Source: CAYQNU01 sp964419055 (GTDB lineage: Bacteria; Bacteroidota; Bacteroidia; Flavobacteriales_D; Parvicellaceae). Taken from it: 64,000 bases of DNA. Of this stretch, positions 61,384 to 64,000 are shown piece after piece. A model generated the notes under the pieces. The model did no database searches, was not told the origin of the DNA, and saw nothing but the letters and a program-made list of their open reading frames with translations. The translations under genes and the position numbers were made by a program. The stretch spans positions 248,001 through 312,000 of the forward strand of contig CAYQNU010000001.1 in NCBI GenBank assembly GCA_964419055.1. The letters are read 5' to 3'. Each line of letters starts with the position of its first letter. Within the stretch, counting starts at the first letter, position 1.

Positions 61384-64000
61384 TTACTTCCAAATAAATT
61401 CAAATTCGATTCTTCGATTCTTTGCATGTTCTTCATCAGAGCATTCCACTAAATTAGCGCAATGATTGATTAATTTAGATTCACCACAGCCTTTAGTAAT
61501 AAATTGTTTAGATGAAACCCCTTTGCTTTTTAGATATATAGAAACAGATTCTGCTCTGTTGTTAGATAATTCTAAGTTATCTGAAGTTTTGCCTCTACTA
61601 TCTGTATAGGCATAAATATTTAATGATAAATTTGGGTTAGCTTTTAACAAAATAGTCAACTCATCTAATACCTTTTTCCCTTCGGCATCTAGCTCCCACT
61701 TTTTCGACTCAAAATAAATGTTTTTGGATACTACTTTATTTTCACTCGATGGTTTTATTTCTTCAAAGGTTGGCGTTTCTTTAACTCTAGGAACTAGCTC
61801 ATAATTTTCAAGTTTTATTTCAAATTGAAAATTACCTTTAGAACTCAGTTTTGAAGCCAAAAATTTTTCATTATTTGCATCTACAATATAAAAAGAGGTA
61901 TTGTCAACGTTTATGAATTTATTAACGCCTGTAACTTGACCTTTAACGGTAATACTTTTAGAACCTTGTAAAACACCATCATTATCTTGAATCATCATCA
62001 AAACACCTTTTTTTGTTGGTAATTTTGAATAAGAAAACTCTCCGTTCTTTGAGACTTTTGAGGTATTCATAACCATTCCGCTTTCGGAAAAGAAAACAAT
62101 ATTAATTCCAGTAAAGTCTTTATCTAATTTTTTATAATCATACAGCTTACCTGTTAATTGCTCAGTAGTTAATGTTGTATGTTGTGTTAATACAACCACA
62201 TCGTTTGATTGGGTGTTAAAGGAATTAGAACGTAAAAAAACATCTTGTTCGACCAATAGTTCTAAATAAGATTTGTCACTGTACATCTTTCTCATTTTGA
62301 AACATCCATTATCATCAGTAGTGACATAGTCATATGTAGTTCCTAAACTATCTTTTACTTCAAACTTAACGGTTACGGCCTTACTTCCATCGCTGTATTC
62401 AACACAAATTGTTCCTGATACGAGTACTATCTTTTCTTCATCTTTATACCATAAGAAATTGTTTTCATCTTTTTGGTTTTTAAACCTCAGACCTATTTCG
62501 GCCATTTCATCTTCTAAAAGGTCAAGATACGTTTTTTGATTATATAATTTTCTGATTTTAAAACACCCGTCTTCATCAGTTGTTATCAAATCTATTATTG
62601 CTCCGGTGCTATCTTTAACTGCAAAATTAATCTGCACCGCTTCTTCACCATTTTCATAAACTACACAACGCTTCATTGTGGTAATTTCCAGTGGTGTTTT
62701 TTCATTTTGCCAATTGGTATTTTTCTCGTCTTTTTCATTTACAAACCTCATTTGAAGTTCGTTCTTCATTTCCTCCAACAACTCTAAATATGAACCTTCA
62801 GAATACAATTTTTTAATTGTAAAACAACCACTTTGATCTGTAGTTAATTGATCTATTGTCTGACCGTTCTTATCTTTTACATTAACAATGACTAAAACAG
62901 CCTTATCTCCATTTTCATATACTACACAACGTTTTTTAAGTTGGTCAGCTGATTCAAGCACATAGGTTACTAATTCTGTTTGAACTAAACCTATCGAGTC
63001 TAATAGTACTTTATTGCTTGTTAAAAGTTTTATATTAACAAAAGGATCGCGTAAACAATCATCTTTTAATGGTCGGATAATCATTTCTGAATCACTTTCA
63101 TTTAACGGCATTAAAGAAACATTTTGATAAGGTAGTTTAGTATATACAAAATAGCCATTTTTATCGGTTACTACAGAGTCAAAAATAGTTTTGTTATCAT
63201 CAACTAAGTATAGTTTTTTATTGGGGAGGGGTTCATATTTTATACCATCTACTAAAACACCTTCTATAGTAGTAGTTTCTATTTGATTGAATAAATAAAT
63301 ATCATCTTTTCCAATTCCTCCCAATCTGTTTGAAGTAACATAACCGGATTTATCACTTGAAAAACAAATTCCAAAATCATCAAAATTTGAATTGATTGCT
63401 TTAGGTAGCAATGTTGGTGAAGTCCAATTACCAGAACTATAGTTAATTTCGAATATATCAAGCCCTCCAAAACCTATATACCCATTAGAAGAAAAGTATA
63501 GACAATTAGGTCTATAAGGATTATAGCAAGGGAAAACATCGTTGAAAGGTGTGTTTATTTTTTCTCCAAAGTTAATGGGTTTAGACCAAGTGTTGTTTTC
63601 AAATTTACAATAATACAAATCCATTTCTCCAAACCCACCTGGCATATTGCTTGAAAAAACGAGCAAATTTAAACCTGGAATATACACTGGATGAGCAAAG
63701 GAATGGTCTTTATCCGAAGCAAATTCAAACGGAACTAAAGTTGACCATTTTCCTTTTTTCTTATCGGCTATGTAAATCTGTGTTTGATTAAGGCTGTTTT
63801 TATCTTCTTTAAATGATTTTGTTATGTATGCCACATTACCATCTGCCGAAAAACTTATCGGCCCTATATGATAGGATTCGTTTAACTTTTTGGAAAACAA
63901 CGTTGGTGTAGAGTTTTTGTTTGTGTCACTACTAAAAACAGATAAGTAGGCCGTCCCTGACCAATCTGATTGGTTGAGATCATATAATGAAACTGGTCGA
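61384..64000 (-). CDS. OmpA/PD40 family protein, N-terminus beyond window
   Basis: 871 residues visible and open to the window edge; a TTG at 63900 is not the start. A PD40-type propeller (VFSSNMPGGFGEMDLYYC, YFSSNGYIGFGGLDIFE) is followed by a CRD-like domain. Three related units each have CVVYENGDKAV-type and GCFKIRKLY-type stretches. Another CRD-like region and a C-terminal OmpA domain (LELSNNRAESVSIYLKSKGV) follow. This is the same class as the PorE-like protein at 20.3 kb, but with different, triplicated inserts. Probably a peptidoglycan-anchored T9SS-linked protein. Confidence 0.88.
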   Translation of the reverse strand, partial: RPVSLYDLNQSDWSGTAYLSVFSSDTNKNSTPTLFSKKLNESYHIGPISFSADGNVAYITKSFKEDKNSLNQTQIYIADKKKGKWSTLVPFEFASDKDHSFAHPVYIPGLNLLVFSSNMPGGFGEMDLYYCKFENNTWSKPINFGEKINTPFNDVFPCYNPYRPNCLYFSSNGYIGFGGLDIFEINYSSGNWTSPTLLPKAINSNFDDFGICFSSDKSGYVTSNRLGGIGKDDIYLFNQIETTTIEGVLVDGIKYEPLPNKKLYLVDDNKTIFDSVVTDKNGYFVYTKLPYQNVSLMPLNESDSEMIIRPLKDDCLRDPFVNIKLLTSNKVLLDSIGLVQTELVTYVLESADQLKKRCVVYENGDKAVLVIVNVKDKNGQTIDQLTTDQSGCFTIKKLYSEGSYLELLEEMKNELQMRFVNEKDEKNTNWQNEKTPLEITTMKRCVVYENGEEAVQINFAVKDSTGAIIDLITTDEDGCFKIRKLYNQKTYLDLLEDEMAEIGLRFKNQKDENNFLWYKDEEKIVLVSGTICVEYSDGSKAVTVKFEVKDSLGTTYDYVTTDDNGCFKMRKMYSDKSYLELLVEQDVFLRSNSFNTQSNDVVVLTQHTTLTTEQLTGKLYDYKKLDKDFTGINIVFFSESGMVMNTSKVSKNGEFSYSKLPTKKGVLMMIQDNDGVLQGSKSITVKGQVTGVNKFINVDNTSFYIVDANNEKFLASKLSSKGNFQFEIKLENYELVPRVKETPTFEEIKPSSENKVVSKNIYFESKKWELDAEGKKVLDELTILLKANPNLSLNIYAYTDSRGKTSDNLELSNNRAESVSIYLKSKGVSSKQFITKGCGESKLINHCANLVECSDEEHAKNRRIEFEFIWK

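Noticed and set aside
63898..63900. TTG start for the last OmpA/PD40 gene.
   Set aside because: The frame continues open to the window end with propeller-like sequence, so the true start is outside.

Overview
The window is chromosomal DNA from a low-GC member of the Bacteroidota, most likely Flavobacteriia (Flavobacteriales, perhaps close to the Fluviicola/Crocinitomix group; the family-level guess is inference). Four things support this: type IX secretion (T9SS) proteins (a PorP/SprF-like protein, PorE/OmpA-like proteins, CHU_C-type and type-A C-terminal sorting domains); TonB-dependent receptors paired with lipoproteins; Bacteroidota-only DUF families (DUF4837, DUF4919, DUF5689, a DUF4836-like protein); and promoters of the TAnnTTTG (-7) type with a TTTG or TTG near -33. 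I found no tRNA, rRNA, CRISPR array, insertion sequence or prophage.

Layout. 1-8.7 kb: the start of aroB, then on the + strand an M23 peptidase lipoprotein, an M43-type metalloprotease, mscL, an alpha/beta hydrolase, a large lipoprotein, and a PspA - YbjN-like - GIDE-domain membrane-stress operon followed by a 46-residue, 14-cysteine metallothionein-like peptide. 8.7-17.1 kb: a minus-strand run of ten closely packed genes (secreted protein, coaX, outer membrane protein, TPR protein, lptC, small membrane protein, CNNM/CorC protein, FkbM methyltransferase, nth, HutD/Ves) ending at a bidirectional terminator. 17.1-20.1 kb: a LytTR regulator and multi-PAS histidine kinase pair. 20.2-31.2 kb: a T9SS adhesin operon (2,480-residue repeat adhesin, PorP/SprF, PorE-like OmpA). 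31.3-35.3 kb: housekeeping genes (cvpA, a bacilliredoxin, gatC, plsC-like, queG). 35.3-38.4 kb: a ZnuD-like TonB receptor and lipoprotein behind a promoter whose two elements are each covered by one copy of a palindromic operator. 38.4-49.0 kb: transporters and enzymes, ending with a tandem-AAA (CbxX/CfqX-type) protein carrying a duplicated N-terminal domain. 49.0-54.2 kb: the accessory zone, with two unrecognised genes between hairpin-rich spacers, an AlkA-like glycosylase, and a HAD plus ParB-like gene pair lying between an intact NUDIX gene and a 60-bp copy of its 3' coding end. 54.2-60.5 kb: a secreted EEP nuclease diverging from a TonB receptor / DUF5689 lipoprotein / T9SS-cargo operon. 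60.7-64 kb: a DUF4919 protein and a second, partial OmpA/PD40 protein.

How the genes fit together. The window is dominated by envelope biogenesis and surface display: LPS export (LptC), T9SS substrates and accessory proteins, OmpA peptidoglycan anchors, TonB-linked uptake, mechanosensing and PspA-type membrane protection. The most notable items are the Cys-rich peptide in the PspA/GIDE neighbourhood, the double operator on the ZnuD-like receptor promoter, the fourfold higher-order repeat in the adhesin, the NUDIX duplication scar around the HAD/ParB-like insert, and an lptC gene whose signal peptide has no conventional start codon.
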